Assembly (NCBI GenBank): GCA_009746045.1
Contig: RPFO01000154.1
Location: forward strand, 9,072,701 to 9,136,700
DNA from: Mesostigma viride
Taxonomy: Eukaryota; Streptophyta; Mesostigmatophyceae; Mesostigmatales; Mesostigmataceae
Length of the DNA stretch: 64,000 nucleotides
Reading direction: 5' to 3'
The notes under the pieces were generated by a model. The model was not told where the DNA came from, ran no database searches, and worked only from the letters and a program-made list of their open reading frames with translations. Of the stretch, positions 1 to 12,256 are shown in pieces. How positions within the stretch are numbered: position 1 is the stretch's first letter; every line of letters starts with the position of its first letter. The translations under genes and the position numbers were made by a program.

Positions 1-326
1 TCAGCCTCACCCTCCTCCTCTAGAGGAGCCTCCTGCCCTAAGACAGGACTTCCACCCTCCAACATTGAAGGAGTACGCAAACTACCTCCAAGAGCCTTGT
101 GGGAATGTTGTTGCCTTGTGGTAACTGCTTTCACCATGGTGACGTGGGAAGACCCAGTCACTACCCCATTGTGTTCTTCCTCCATGGATGCACTCTCAAC
201 CTGTGCAGGGAGACTCTCAACCTTAAGTGGGAGACTCTCAACCCGTGCAGGGAGCAAATCAACTTCTTCAGTGCCATCCAGAGTAATGGGGGGGTCACTC
301 TTAGCCCCCTCCCTGGCGGACCCTAG
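1..326 (-). pseudogene. Start of Copia pol (copy A), truncated by window edge
   Basis: The minus-strand translation matches the N-terminal linker of the copy B pol ORF: an acidic, Val/Glu-rich stretch before the integrase. A 9-bp in-frame insertion near 270 distinguishes it from copy B. No catalytic domain lies inside the window, so intactness cannot be judged. Confidence 0.75.
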
Positions 327-350
327 CAAGCCCAGGGAAGGCTGAGCCTG

Positions 351-1398
351 TCAGGTTGGGTTGTTATGCCCCCCTTGGCCCCTTTGCCTACGCCAGCGAG
401 GGCAGTCCTTACGGATGTGGCCCTGCTGTTGGCAGAAATAACATGTGATACGAGGTGTCCCAACCCCAGGTGGTCCCCGCTGGGACCCCACCCTGTTGAA
501 ATCAAATCTGGGACGCTGAGCCGCTGGCTGCTCCTGGGAAGGACCTCCACGACGCTTGAAGCCACTGAAGCCATTGGCCTGGAAGCCCCCCGCTTGGAAG
601 GCCCTGACCTTGGTGGGCCATAACCGTTGGAGGGCTGCCCCCCCCATTGGTTGCCCTTGACCTTGGGCACACTGACCCCTGCTGCGGCTGCCCTCCACCT
701 TTTCCTTCTCCTTCTGCTTCTCCCTGGCCTTGTCTGCCTCCTTCTTGCCTCCCACATACTTGCCCCTGAAATAATCCTTGATCTTGGCCACCATAGCAGC
801 CCAGGTGGTGCATGTACGCATGTGCACCTGCAGGTTATCCAAGGTGACCTCATCCAATCCCAGGCTACCTAGGAAATCATCCATGGCAATCTCATCTGAC
901 ACTACATACCCCTTGCCAGCACAATTGTGCCTCAGCTCCTGAAAATCCTCAAATGCCTGCAGAATCAGGCCCTCAGCCTTGAAATCAATGTACTCCTTCT
1001 TCCAAAAGGAGCCATCACTAGCCCTCTTATCATCTAGGAACACCTCAAACTCAGCTATAAAAACATCCCAGCAGGAATCTCCATCCTCAAACTTGTCATT
1101 TACATACTTCTGCACCCTCTTGGGACTGGTACTGAGACATACACAGCACCTGCAGAGGATTGTTACCATTATACAAGCCCTTATATCCCTTAAGGTGCCT
1201 AATAGTAATATCCTTATCCTTAACAGTCCAGTGCTCCTTGAGACTGGGAAGCTGGTTAAGAATAGCAAAGCCCTCCTGGGCCTTGGCTCTGCGGGGCTGC
1301 TCTGCTGCTGCTGCTGCTGGACGATTAAAATTCTGATTAAAATTCTGACCCCGCAGTACCCGTTCGTCGCGTATCTCGCCGTCTTCCAAACCCTGCAT
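351..1398 (-). pseudogene. Copia gag, copy A (frameshifted)
   Basis: Gag forms the particle that packages the element RNA. The start is the ATG at 1398. The N-terminal part (1398-1099) and the remainder, which ends at 351, lie in different frames, with the break near 1110-1140 where copy B is continuous. The C-terminal part carries a CCHC zinc knuckle (CYFCQQQGHIRKDC) typical of nucleocapsid. Here the knuckle is in frame with the central Gag, whereas in copy B it is out of frame. The two copies therefore have complementary lesions, and neither shows a clean single-frame Gag. Confidence 0.85.
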
Positions 1399-1549
1399 GG
1401 TCGCTGCGAATGCCGGTGACAACTGTCGATGCTGATGCCGATGCTGAAGAAAGAATACTGCTGGGGAATTAATAAATTAATCCCTTAAGCTCTGGAACCA
1501 AGAAAAAAAAATTTCCTGAATTAATTCACTGTTAATTATAACAGAAAAT

Positions 1550-2113
1550 TTAATCCAGCCGCATATCGTCGCGCGGATGCTGCAATACGTTATCCAAAAT
1601 CTGCTGCACAATACCCGGATATAAATCAGGAAGCCCCTCGTTATTTTCACCTGGCTCCTCAGCGTTTGATTGCCGCTGGATCGAAGCAGCAACGTTTATG
1701 ATACCGTCGACTGACGACGCCCACCCGTTATTGCTAATCGGAACTGCGACAGCCGGAAGAGTCGCCGAAATTCCAGACCACGCTGTCGCCAACGCCAGAA
1801 CACCCAATCCGTAGGTGCGAAGCGCCGAAATTACTTGAGCTTGTTCGTCTGATCCCGACGCTGCAAGCCTTCGGAAAATATGGGAATTTTCCGACAGGAT
1901 TTCCAAATCTTGAGTAAGGTCGTCGACGAACTGATGCAGATCGTTAGAAACTGGCGGCCGGCTGACGAGCGCTTGAGACAGCGAAGGTTGAGCAACACGC
2001 GAATGCAGCGCAGCAGTCGATGCCGTCCGTTGAACGTTGAAATTAAAGCCTGAAGACGACGGAGCCGATGCACGCTCTGGAGATGGCTCACGATATTCAC
2101 GCGTGTTTCCCAT
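1550..2113 (-). CDS. Copia ORF0, unknown protein upstream of gag (copy A)
   Basis: An ORF of 187 codons starting MGNTREYREPSPER, between the 5' LTR and gag. It is present with almost the same sequence in copy B (31018-31581), which argues for selection. The N-terminal third is Ser/Pro-rich. A central region (HQFVDDLTQDLEIL) could be helical, followed by an Ala/Val-rich hydrophobic stretch (ALATAWSGISATLPAVAVPI) that might be a membrane or packing segment, and an acidic tail. I do not recognise the family. Standard Copia elements have no gene here. Confidence 0.7.
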   Translation of the reverse strand: MGNTREYREPSPERASAPSSSGFNFNVQRTASTAALHSRVAQPSLSQALVSRPPVSNDLHQFVDDLTQDLEILSENSHIFRRLAASGSDEQAQVISALRTYGLGVLALATAWSGISATLPAVAVPISNNGWASSVDGIINVAASIQRQSNAEEPGENNEGLPDLYPGIVQQILDNVLQHPRDDMRLD

Positions 2114-2194
2114 ATAATGGAAAGACACCGTAAAATTTGCCGACACCAGAAATCAATGCCGTAATCAGTAGATTACGAACTCGCTTGTAATTCG

Positions 2195-2822
2195 AGTTAA
2201 CGAAACTGTGGCTGAACTGTGGTTCAGCCTGCACTGATTAATATCTACAGAGGAAGTAGTTATATTAATCAATAGGTTTACGTTGCTGGTTATGGCTACC
2301 AGCACAGAATGCACGAGGCACGTGAGAACCGTCGCCAAAGGTGCGAGGACACAGGTGCAGGGAAAGTGGTGCTACCAAGTGGCAGCGTCCTGCTCGTTAT
2401 ATACTAATTGTGACGCAGTCACATCCAGATGACTGATAGGACAGATCATCTCACAATATTGCTGTCCTTCACTCTGGACCAGCAGATCTCGACTCGTTAT
2501 CCATAAATAGTCACATCAGTGTCCTGTCGCACAAGTCCTGTCACTATTTGTTACGTCTAATCAATAGCATTGAATAGACCGCAGTGTCGGAGACTAAATG
2601 TCCTATCCTACACTGTGACAAGACGTCGTATGCCACGCGTCACTTGAAGAACCACCGTAGAATCACTGAATCCAAGTAGAATGTAGTAGAACAGTATCTT
2701 GCTCATATCTCGAGCAATACTCATCAGAATGAACCCGTTTCTGGATTGTAGTAACCGGAAGTAGAATCTCTACAAGCCAAGTAGCTTAGTAGAATAATAT
2801 TGCTTGCCAGGCAATATTAACT
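2195..2822 (-). repeat. 5' LTR of Copia copy A
   Basis: 628 bp whose outer ends are AGTTAA and TTAACT. It matches both LTRs of copy B apart from scattered substitutions, for example GAGATATGAGC here against GAGATGTGAGC there. It should hold the promoter and poly(A) site. GTATATAACGAG, a TATA-like site, lies in it on the coding strand. Confidence 0.92.
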
Positions 2823-3984
2823 GTTGCGTCCGACAGAATCAGTACACCAGTAGTTGTTTGGGACACTGAGATGCGCCGGTTAGGCTATGCTTGGAATAGC
2901 GTGGGCGCTCAGGCAATATAAGCGACGCACAGTCAGGACTTGGTTGAGACAGGTCCTGGACAACGTTATGTGGTTTGTCCAGGAATCAGGAATTAAGGGC
3001 GTGGTGGAGCCTACTAAGGCTAGAGGGGAGGCGGGATTGTGTTTCTGGCAGGATTTCAACCTGGCTACCTCTTATGGCACAGATGCCGCAGCTTACGACA
3101 ACCCTTTACACGTGTCATTTGAAGCGTCGATTGCGTCGCCAGTCACGAGTGAAAGTGCAGATCGTGTGAAAGATATTATACGCTGCGACCTTCAGGTTTG
3201 GTCGACGTTCGACACTCATTACTAGATATGTCCTGGACAGAAAAATGCTTCGATTTGTGCCAGATAAAACGGGCAGTGAGTCGGCAATTTTAGTTTGCCA
3301 TGATGCCAGTTTTTAGATGCTCTTATGTGTGGTGAAAATGTCAGGACGGCATTTCTGGAATGCGGTTTTGTTGTGTCAGGAATCACGACAAACGCTTATC
3401 GTGTTTTGACAAGCGTGTGTCAAGCGTGTGTTGCTTTGATGACTCGTGCGGGCTTGACTACATGTGTGGGAAAGAGACACCGGCAGCGTGTAGTCTCTTT
3501 CATGTACCTTCATGTCGAGCCTTCGTTTGACGTCCTCACATCTTGAGGCAAGGCTTGTTGACATCTGTTTCCTTATGTGGGGTGTGTTCGTCCTCATGCA
3601 GTCGTGGGCAACACAACTGCGGATGTGATTGTACAAGGTCGACTACCAATATGATTAATTAAAAAGTGCAATTCAAGTTGCAGCTGTGAACCATCTCAGT
3701 GATTTATCCATGAGACAAGTCACGAGGCTATCAGTTTCTAGCTAGAGCAGAGGGATGCACCTCAACAGGCGTCTTTAGATGGTCAGTTAATTCGTGGCCA
3801 ATCAACGGGGGTCTAGAGCGACGCATGATAAGCGTCTGCTCATTCTTTAATTGATACATATGGCAGTGACGTCTCCCAAAGATGTGGCAGCTGCATGTGC
3901 ATGGGACCAGGCCAGGCATTTCAGCTTTATAGCTCACCTGGGGTTCCCAAAAGCTGAATGCATGGCCAGGACATATAGTGATGC
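2823..3984. other. Intergenic, no supported gene
   Basis: Short ORFs (for example 112 codons at 2887-3225) have no recognisable motif and are in the range expected by chance. The sequence changes to LINE debris near 3985. No RNA gene or clear repeat was seen. Confidence 0.5.
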
Positions 3985-4513
3985 CGGAGATTAGTTGCAA
4001 CTTGCACGCAAATGCGACATGCCCACAGGGGCTGGCGTGTGAGCCTGGACAATCTTCTGCCACCTCTTCTTGTTCTGCATGGCAGTCCAAAGAAGGGAGA
4101 GGGAGTGGATGCGGTGTTCAAACTGGGCTGGGACCACTTCTAGGTCGGCCAGCAACATCTGGGTGTAGTTCATGGCAGGTTTACCTAGCTTCCTGGGAAT
4201 GTCCTTGGGGCCAGGCCAGGTCAAGATATGCCGCCCTGGTTGGCCGAGCCGCTGGGGGCTGGCCAGACCAAGGGCTGAGTGTCCACGCCTCATGGCGCCA
4301 TCCATGCGTGAGCACCGTGTGGATGAGGACCTTGAAGAGCATGCGCTTGCGGTGCTCGCCCAGGCCCTTCGCGCGCCAGTAGGTGTTGAGCGAACGGAGC
4401 CTGGCCCAGGCCAGGCCGATGCGGATGTCCACATCGTCGGCGGTGTCAGGGAGCATGCTCCCCAACAGTTTGAAGCGGTCGCGGAAGGGAACCTCTGTCA
4501 CGTCCGTGATCAT
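3985..4513 (-). pseudogene. LINE family A fragment (C-terminal reverse transcriptase region)
   Basis: Minus-strand frames match the element at 5759-8734 just after the RT core: VPFRDRFKLLG, DTADDVDIRIGLAWA and KRMLFKVL, then the C-terminal VVPAQFEHRIHSLS and RWQKIV. It needs frame changes and lacks the RT catalytic core, so it is a dead internal fragment. Confidence 0.85.
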
Positions 4514-5626
4514 TTACGTCTGTGCACTCAAGAAGTTAGGCGATTGCCGTAATCGGAATCGTTACCGACGTTTGGTTGGTTCCGATTCAGTAGGCCGCAG
4601 GCTTTGTTCCTTGGGCCGGTGTGGAGCACCGCGCCGGAAAGGCCTGAATTTCTAGAGTGACAGTCTTAGGTGACCTGACTTAGGTTCAGGCGCAAGACTT
4701 TGGGGGCGCAAAGCCTTGGTGGCTTGCACAATATATTTCCGGTGTGTGGCGTTTGGCAGTTACGAATCTTTTGTATTGTCCAGACGGAATGATGTTCAGT
4801 CCATCTGACAAAGCTAGATACGCAGATCGTAGTGTGCGGTGTGCTGGCTCGCACGTGGCTGTCGACTAGACTTGCTCTGCATTTTGCTGGCAGTCTAACT
4901 AACTGCACGTCAGGCGGCTTGCTGGCAAATGCGACATGTCGTACAGCGCATGGATGCCGGGATTTTTGGAGGTATTTAGGAGCATGGCAGCGGCCATGGT
5001 GGTCCTTGTTCGCTCGTTACTCTCCCTCACAACTTGGTGTTGTCGTCAAGGGGTTTAATAGTGGAACAATCTGGAGCAGCCCCCGAGAGTGGTTGCAATG
5101 AGTAATTGTCATGGGATTGGTTGACGGAAGTGATAACTGTTTGGTTTCGTCAAGATGATGTGTGTATTGTGGGCGAGACTCGGGAAGGAACCCGGTCGTC
5201 GTTGGCCAGTGAGCCATAGCTGGGGTGAGCGGGATAGGTAGACAGGATAGGGGGCACTGCCAGCCGTAAGACAAGCGGAGCAGTGTGGCGTCACCCGAGG
5301 CCTGCTAGGTTATCAAGAACCGCTTACTCCTTATTTGGACAGTGACGCACAAGCACGACATTATACGACTAGATAACACTTGCATTCTTGTCGATGTCTT
5401 TTGAAATTAAATGTGAATGTTTTGGTTGCTTTCCAAATATAAAGCATCATGGTTTTATTCTACAGCTGGTTGGCTACGGAATTGCCTGTCATGAGGTCGG
5501 CGGCCAAGTATGTCCATGACCTGCATCACACTGGATTATAACGAGCGAACAACCCTTGGCGGGTTCAGTTTGGCCAGCCTGAGCCGGAGATATACCCAAG
5601 CTGCTTGCAGCAGGGTCGAGCACTTG
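4514..5626. other. Intergenic, no supported gene
   Basis: Only short unrelated ORFs in several frames. Nothing recognised. It ends at the 33-bp tandem repeat. Confidence 0.5.
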
Positions 5627-5758
5627 GAAGAGGATTAAGCTTATCCTGTAAAAAGCTCTGAAGAGGATTAGGCTTATCCTTGAAAAAGCCATGAAGAGGA
5701 TCATGCTTATCCTTGAAAAAGCATTGAAGAGGTTATTGCTTAGCCTATTTGAAAAGCA
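5627..5758 (+). repeat. 33-bp tandem repeat, four units
   Basis: Units start at 5627, 5660, 5693 and 5726, each beginning GAAGAGG and containing CTTATCCTTGAAAAAGC-like sequence. The period is exactly 33 bp, so it stays open in frame. It directly abuts the 5' end of the LINE A sequence. Confidence 0.9.
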
Positions 5759-5849
5759 TGTGTGGTCCTGCCGTGGGAATTTTTTTCCCCTATGTGATCC
5801 TCTGGCAGTTGCTAGCCTCAGCACGCTTCAGTTTCTAACCCCACGCCTC

Positions 5850-6656
5850 ATGGTAGCACATTTCACCTCTGTCGAGGGGCGGTCTAAACACCACCTCACG
5901 GTGGGGGTGGGCTACGCACCCCACAGTGGTCTACCTGAGTCGGCCCGTGAGGAGTTCTTCGAATCCTTGCATAACCTTGAGGGGGTCACTCCGGCCCGCC
6001 ACTTTTTGGTTATGCTGCTCGACGCCAATGCCACGCTCCCCGTGGGCACTGCTGGCAGTCGCTTTGCGCCTGCTGACACGGAAGCTAACGCCAACACTCC
6101 CCTTTTCTCTGCCTTTTTGCGGGATAGCGGGATGGTTTCTGTCAACTGCCAATTCCAACGTCCCTCACAGGACTTGGTCACTTTTCGTGGCCCTAACGGC
6201 CGTCAGGCTTGTCTGGACTACGTGGTGGTACGGCAGCCCAGGTGCACCTCGGTTCTGGACGCCCGAGTGTTTGACACGCCCACGGTGTGCTCTGACCACC
6301 GGTTGGTGCGCGCGACCCTTCGGCTTCGGTTCCACGTCCCCGCGCGCCGCGCCGCACTGGTCCGCCCTGATTGGTCTGCTCTACGTCCGGTCAAGGGAGA
6401 TCCTGAGGACTGGACGGACGCCGAGCACGAGCGGAACCGGTGCCGCCAGGAGTACCTGTCGGCCCTGGACGCCCGGGCGGACGTCGACGAGCTGGACAAG
6501 GGTGCCCCCAACGCAGCCATTTTTGCGGGCTTTGCGGCCCGTGCCCCGTTGCTGGCGGCCCGGCACCTCAGTGCCGGTCATGTCCCGCCGCCGCCCCGGC
6601 CCGCTCTACCGCCAGGACCCCAAGGTCTTGGCCGCCCGGCACCGCCTCAAGCGTAA
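5850..6656 (+). pseudogene. LINE A endonuclease domain (partial)
   Basis: C-terminal half of an exonuclease/endonuclease/phosphatase fold that nicks target DNA to prime reverse transcription. Visible motifs in order are GVGYAPHSG, LLDANATL (the position of the usual GDFN motif), CLDYVVV and the catalytic SDHRLV. The N-terminal metal-binding Asn and Glu motifs are absent. After about 6560 the frame degenerates in Pro-rich sequence. Confidence 0.85.
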
Positions 6657-7194
6657 CCGGGACCCGCTGCAGAAACCAGTGCTCAAGGCCGCCCTCGTGG
6701 CGGCCTACGATCGAGCACGCCCAGGACGCGGAGGCGGCCCAGTGCATCGCGGATGCCAAGGCCTGCCAGGCTCGCAACCAGGGCAAGGACATGTGGTACC
6801 ACCTCGACCGGCTCGGCGGCCGGCGGCAGCGCACCCCGGTGGAGCACACGGGGGACGGCACGGCGCCGGTCAGCCTTGACCGCTGGTTGGCCCACAATGT
6901 TTCCTTGACCGGTGGGGCTCGCGCCCCCCCCCGCCGCTTCACCCCGAGACGGCCGCCCGCCTCGGGGTCGCCGGACCCCCGCCGCCGCCAGTGCCCCCCT
7001 CCTCGGCCGCGGACTACCAAGTCCCCGCCTTGCAGGAGGGCTGCCTTGCCACTGACGACGTCGTCCCCCCCTTCACTTTGAAGGAACTGGACGCGCCCTT
7101 GCTCGCCTGCGGTACGATGCGGCGGTCGGTGCCGACCACCTTTCTGCTGAGCTGCTGAAGACCCCTGATCTGGCGGTTAGGGATCTTCTGCTGC

Positions 7195-8313
7195 ATGGCG
7201 TTCTGCAACCGTGTCCTGCTCTCTGACGAGCCTCCGCCTGCTGAGTGGCAGACGGCCATTCGCGTCATGCTGTACAAGAAGGGCTCTGCTGCTGACCCCG
7301 GTAACTACCGGGGTGTCTGCCTCCAGAGCGCCGCGCTGAAGGTCTTCATGCGCATGATGCTGCACAGGCTCCGCGCCGCGCTGGACCCACACCTGGGTGA
7401 GTCTCAGATGGGTTTCCGTCGTGGTCGTAACACTGTCATGGCTGTGTTTGTCGCGCGCCGGTTGATGGAGGAGGTGCGTCGACTCCCCCCTGACAGTTTG
7501 CCGCTGGTCTTCATTTTTGTTGACTATATCAAGGCCTTTGACACGGTTCTCTGGGAGGCTCTTTGGGCCATCCTAGCTCTGGATCGGGTGCCACCTGCGT
7601 TTATTGCTGCCATTCGCCGACTGTATGAGGGCTCACAGGCAGTAGTGCGGACTGCGGAGGGCACCACTCCACCATTCCCCCTTCACCACGGGGTGTGGCA
7701 AGGTTGTGTCCTGTCCCCATACCTGTTCATTATTGTCGTGGATCACGTCATGCGCCGGGCACGTGCGCGCTTTACTGCTCTTAAGGGGTTCGAGCCAGGC
7801 TTGGACATCCTTAACGTGAAAGAGCACGGCGGGGTTAGACCTGGTTACCGCCTTGCCGACCTGACTTATGCGGATGATACCACCCTCATCGAGAGCCCCG
7901 AGCACATTCAGACCTGGCTGGACTGCCTGGGCCTGGAGGCGCGGGCAGTGGGGCTGGAGATTAGTGTCAAAACTGAGGCGATGGTGATAGGGGCATCCAG
8001 TAAACCACCGCTGCCGCGCCTGCTCGACGGGGCGGAGGTCCCGTTCCGCGACCGCTTCAAGCTGTTGGGGAGCTGGCTTCCTGACACCGCCGACGATGTG
8101 GACACCCGCATCGGCCTTGCCTGGGCCAAGCTCCGTTCGCTCACACCCTACTGGCGCTCGAAGGGCCTGGACGGGCACCGCAAGCGCATGCTCTTCAAGG
8201 TCCTCGTCCTCACGGTGCTCACGTATGGCGCCGAGGCGTGGACCCTCCCACCCAAACTGCATGGCAGCTCGGCTCCACGGCACAGTTTACAGGATGCTCC
8301 GACAGGTCCTTAA
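7195..8313 (+). pseudogene. LINE A reverse transcriptase
   Basis: RT core in one frame: NYRGVCLQ, MGFRRGRNT, FVDYIKAFDTV (first catalytic Asp), WQGCVLSPYLF and the catalytic YADDTTLIE box. The ORF ends by frameshift at about 8290, and the C-terminal part continues in another frame to 8734 (GRHILTWPGP, EHRIHSLSRLW). The RT residues are complete, but the broken protein and missing 5' part imply inactivity. The start shown is only the first start-like codon of the open frame. Confidence 0.88.
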
Positions 8314-8734
8314 CGTAGGTTTTTCCGAGCGCCCGTCATCAGAGTCTTTGTATCATGGCATGCCTCGTGTTTCGGACGAGATTAGGCAGCGTAGGATAGC
8401 ATTTGTAGGACACCTTGCCCGCACCAGCCAGGTCGACACCACCCTTGGTCTGGCCGGCCCCCAGCGGCTTGGCCAGCCAGGGCGGCACATTCTGACCTGG
8501 CCTGGCCCCGCGGACATTCCCAAAAGGGTAGGGAAACCTGTCACCAACTACGTTCAGATGTTGCTGGACGACCTAGTGGTCCCAGCCCAGTTTGAGCACC
8601 GCATCCACTCTCTCTCCCGTCTTTGGACTGCCATGCAGGACAAGACGCGGTGGAAGAAGATTGTCAAGGCGCACACGCCCGACCCTGTGGGCAAGCCACC
8701 TCCCCCCAAGCGGAGGAGGCGTTTTGATGAGTAG

Positions 8735-9229
8735 TGTAGTTAGGATTTTCTAGATAGAGTTAGTATAGTTCGATTACGCGGCTTCCTCCACCCCATCCAT
8801 CATGAAATATGTGCTACATGACCTCCCCACGGAGGCATGTTATAATTTAATTTAATGTGATCCTCCTTTTTTTTCCTTTGTGGCTCTTCACATTTTCGAG
8901 AATATAGTGCATGGATCATACACATGAGTACTCTATTGCTATGGATATGCCTTCCAAGTGATAGCCCAGGATATAATGGCACGCAAACGCGACACGTCCG
9001 GTCGAGCAGGCGTGGCAGCGGTGGGAGACTGGAGGCCCCAATCACCATCGATCGCACGTCAATTAATTAACGGAGCCTGCCCATTAATTAATTAATTAAC
9101 TCATTAATTCATTAATTAATTCATATATATTTCATTAATAGACACGTGACGGTGTCACGTGAGCAGAAGTCCTCATCAGTGGGAGGGGAACATGGGATGG
9201 AATGGATTAATTAATTAATTAGGAACATA
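8735..9229. repeat. LINE scrap, TTAATTAA tracts and a CACGTG hairpin
   Basis: Minus-strand 9050-8990 encodes MVIGASS.PPLPRLLDR, a piece of LINE A. The sequence then has runs of (TTAA)n at 9060-9120 and 9205-9222, with the hairpin CACGTGACGGTGTCACGTG between them (about 9143). A comparable pairing of TTAA run and hairpin occurs at 38219-38260. Confidence 0.75.
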
Positions 9230-9329
9230 ACTCCGTTGGGAGTAAATGTAGCACATAACCCAGAGAAGGGGCATATGGTTTTTAATACATTCTAAGCTAT
9301 GGAATGGATGATGTAAGCTAGCTAGGTCA

Positions 9330-10333
9330 TGGAGGTGCGCCCACGCCATGCCGATCCGTGTCGTCAGGTTGTCCAGGCAGTTGGGAAGCCCAACTGCCGA
9401 GCAGCTTGAAGCGGCCTGAAGTAGGGTAGGGGACCTCGGTGTCGTCCAAGAGGCGGAGTACGTGTGGGTGGGGGCCCTGCCATGCTGAGGGCCAGGGCCT
9501 CCGTTTTGGGGCTGATTTCTAGACCAACCGCCCGAGCCTCGAGCGCCAGGCAGTCCAGCCAAAGTTGGGCAGACTCCGGCTTCTCGATGAGTGTGATGTC
9601 GTTGGCATACTGTACATGAGGTCAGCTAGTAAATTATGCTTGTTAGTCGGCCCCCCTTCTCCAAGCCCGTTCGTGATCGCTAGGCCGGGGGCACGGCCTG
9701 CAATGCTAGCAAAGCGAGCACGTGCCTGGGGCATAACATAATCCACTACAATATAATAAACAGGTACGGCGACAGGACGCAACCCTGCCAGACGCCGGTC
9801 TGCAGTGGACATGGCGGGGTAATGCCATGTTGAGTGCGCACCGAAGTGGTCGACCCCTCATACAGCGTGCGGATGACGGTAATCAGGGGAGTGGGGACGC
9901 GAGCGCGAGCAAGGACGGCCCATAGAGCGTCCCATGCAGACGACAGAATCAAAAGCCTTGATGAAGTCGACGAAGATCAGGATGGCGGGAAACTCAACAG
10001 GCTGCAGGAGAGCGATTTCCTCGAAGAGGCGACGCGCGACGAAGATGGCCATGACGGTGTTGCGCCCAGGACGAAAGCCCATTTGACTTTCCCCTAGGTG
10101 ACGGTCGAGAGCAGAACGAAGGCGGTTGAGGATCATTTGCGCATGAACAACTTGAGTGCGGCGCTCTGGATGCAGACTCCTTGGTAGTTGGCGGGGTCGT
10201 CAGGGAAACCTTTGTTTTTGTACATCATAATACGGTAGCTAGCTGTGCTGCCACTCAGGAATCGGCGGCGCGTCGGCTAGCAGGATCCGGTTGCAGACGT
10301 CAAGCAGGAACCCCGTGAGCGCCGTCAGCTTAA
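9330..10333 (-). pseudogene. LINE B reverse transcriptase, 3' portion
   Basis: Minus-strand pieces: LLADAPPIPEWQHS, ESQMGFRPGRNTVMA, FVDFIKAFDSV, TPPCPLQTGVWQG and RIGMAWAHLHD. The YADD box is disrupted (DLMYSMPTT in its place). Frames change near 9890 and 9780. The closest relatives here are the copies at 27510-28855 and 29492-29989. Confidence 0.85.
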
Positions 10334-12256
10334 GGGGACTCGCACGTCCAAAAGCCTGAAAAACTGACTTTAATGAATATCAGTTCCAATGCACTTGGGA
10401 ACCATCTAGTGATGATTGAGTACCATAAATATGATGTTTGGACATTCATGCCACCACTTGTTGGGGGTACTACCCCCAACCACGCACCGGTGGCGAGCTA
10501 AAAATAGAAAAAGACGCTATTTATGAGATATTTTGCCCAAGACAAACCACTTATCCAAATGACCAGCCCATAGCCCCATACATTCCTGCAAAGTTCCCCC
10601 ACTTCTAAAAAATCTGAGCTATTCACATGGTCAAAATAATCACATTTGTTTGAGTTATTAATTTCCCCGCAAAATGGGTACTTTTTTGAGCCAAAAAAAA
10701 AAATCAAATCATCAACACATCGAATGGGGTCATCCATACATTCGAAATTCCACTGAGTGGGGGGAAACACAACCCCAAAGTTTGAGCTCATTCTGACAAG
10801 CGTAGCTCAAGTTATTGATTTTCCTGTGATGCCACCTGGGTAGACGCTAAAAGAGAATTGAGCTAGTGCTGAGCCAAAATGACATCTGTTTTGCTACCCT
10901 AGACACACAAAAACATGCCCACTTTGATCACGAAGTGTGAGGAGGATGTCCGGAGCGTCATACGCCCCACCCCTCCATCGGCACAGCCAGCCTTGTGAGT
11001 CTACCCTTGACAACAAGGCCGGTAGGACGACACGCCTAAGCAGCATATGCAATGCCTATCTCAGGCTAATAATGTGTGATTTTGTGCCAACAACCAAGTT
11101 GTTCCACCCAACAACACATTAAAAACCCTCTTCCAAAATGCCCAACAAGCCGGACACGTGGAGGACCACACACGCAGTGTATAAAGAGAAAATAAGCTGA
11201 CTTTTTATCCAGCCAACCTGTGGCTAGCTGCTCTGGTTAGCATGACAAAGACTATCATTTACTCAGTGGGAAAGGTGAAGAGACCATTGGAAGAACCTAC
11301 CTGACACATGTGCCACCAAAGCATTGTGTCCCGCAAAATGCACACTGCCTCCTTTCTAACAAGCACGAGCCACTTTCTTTAGGAGACAGGTGCCAGCTCG
11401 TCAGTGTCTGGGGAAAATGATGCCGCTGCTTAGGAAGACCGCGTGAATTTCCTCGAACACAACTGTCTATAAAGCAAAAGAAATTTCAGAGAAGCATGGA
11501 AATAAAAGCATTACACCTTCCCGACAGGTTGTGGGCCACGCGCTGCAGCAAGCCAGCCACGTCACAGACGAACTTGCAAAAAAACATCCAGGAATCTAGC
11601 GATGCAGCGCCAGGACCCGCAACTTCATGGCTGCATCTGGCCGGAAAGAAGGCAAAAAGCTTACGCTCAACGAGCTAAGAAAGCAGGAAAACGCTAGCTT
11701 AAGACGTTTAATACAAGAACGTACCATAACGGGCATTTATTCGTGCCCAGGCGCACAAGAAAGGCCACCCTTTCAAGGAGAGGTCGGGCGCGCATCGCGC
11801 AGGCCTAATGTTATCTTACCGCAAAATGACGGGAAAGGTAAAGATACAAGCGGGAATCTTTACGGCTTTAGAAACATCATTAAACTAGCTTTCCTTATGA
11901 CCATCAAAACTGGCAACAATCGACAATCACACAGGCAGGCATCCATTATACTTTATTCATCCCGACAGAAATTCAGGCCGGACCCCCCCTGCCGATGGTA
12001 AAGAAAAAAAGCCCGCGACATTATAGATCGCAACCATCCCACCATAGAGTAGAATCAGTAACTGATTTTCTCCAACAATCGAGCATTTTTTCTGCTTTCC
12101 GCGTCCCAGATTTGTCACGTTTCGTCCAAAAGCACTTAAAGCAGTCGCCATGGCCACTTCCGCAAGGGGTGCGCGCACCGTGCACCCACTTTTCACGGTA
12201 CGGAGGGTACCGCGGAATTTTTTTGGCGCGGAAAATATTCGCCGCGCCGAGTCCCC
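10334..12256. mobile_element. TTAA-flanked element with inverted ends, 1.9 kb, no transposase seen
   Basis: Inserted in the LINE at TTAA: the flanks are TTAA at 10330-10333 and at 12257-12260. Its ends are GGGGACTCG and CGAGTCCCC, a perfect 9-bp terminal inverted repeat. TTAA targeting is characteristic of piggyBac-type transposons, although their ends usually begin with CCY. No DDE transposase was found. Inner ORFs (10498-10791, 11627-12001) have no recognisable motif, so this looks like a non-autonomous element. Confidence 0.8.

Larger units (their letters stand above)
1..2822 (-). mobile_element. Copia-type LTR retrotransposon, copy A (partial, cut by window start)
   Basis: Minus-strand element closely similar to the full-length copy at 30309-37759. 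Read leftward it has a 5' LTR (2822-2195), an upstream ORF (ORF0), gag, and the first part of pol, which runs off the window. The LTR is 628 bp, the same length as both LTRs of copy B, with only scattered substitutions. Gag is frameshifted, so this copy probably cannot make a full Gag. Its other LTR and target duplication are outside the window. Confidence 0.93.
5759..8734 (+). mobile_element. LINE (non-LTR retrotransposon) family A, 5'-truncated copy
   Basis: The order is apurinic endonuclease, linker, reverse transcriptase, C-terminal region, as in LINEs that carry an APE-type endonuclease. The endonuclease lacks its N-terminal half and there is no ORF1, so the copy is 5'-truncated. Frameshifts in the linker (about 6560-7190) and near 8290 divide it into three reading frames. 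The coding sequence ends with a basic tail (PKRRRRFDE) and a stop at 8732-8734. No clear poly(A) tail follows. Confidence 0.9.

Noticed and set aside
2887-3225. 112-codon ORF as a gene
   Set aside because: No motif, no conserved neighbour, and length within chance for this base composition.
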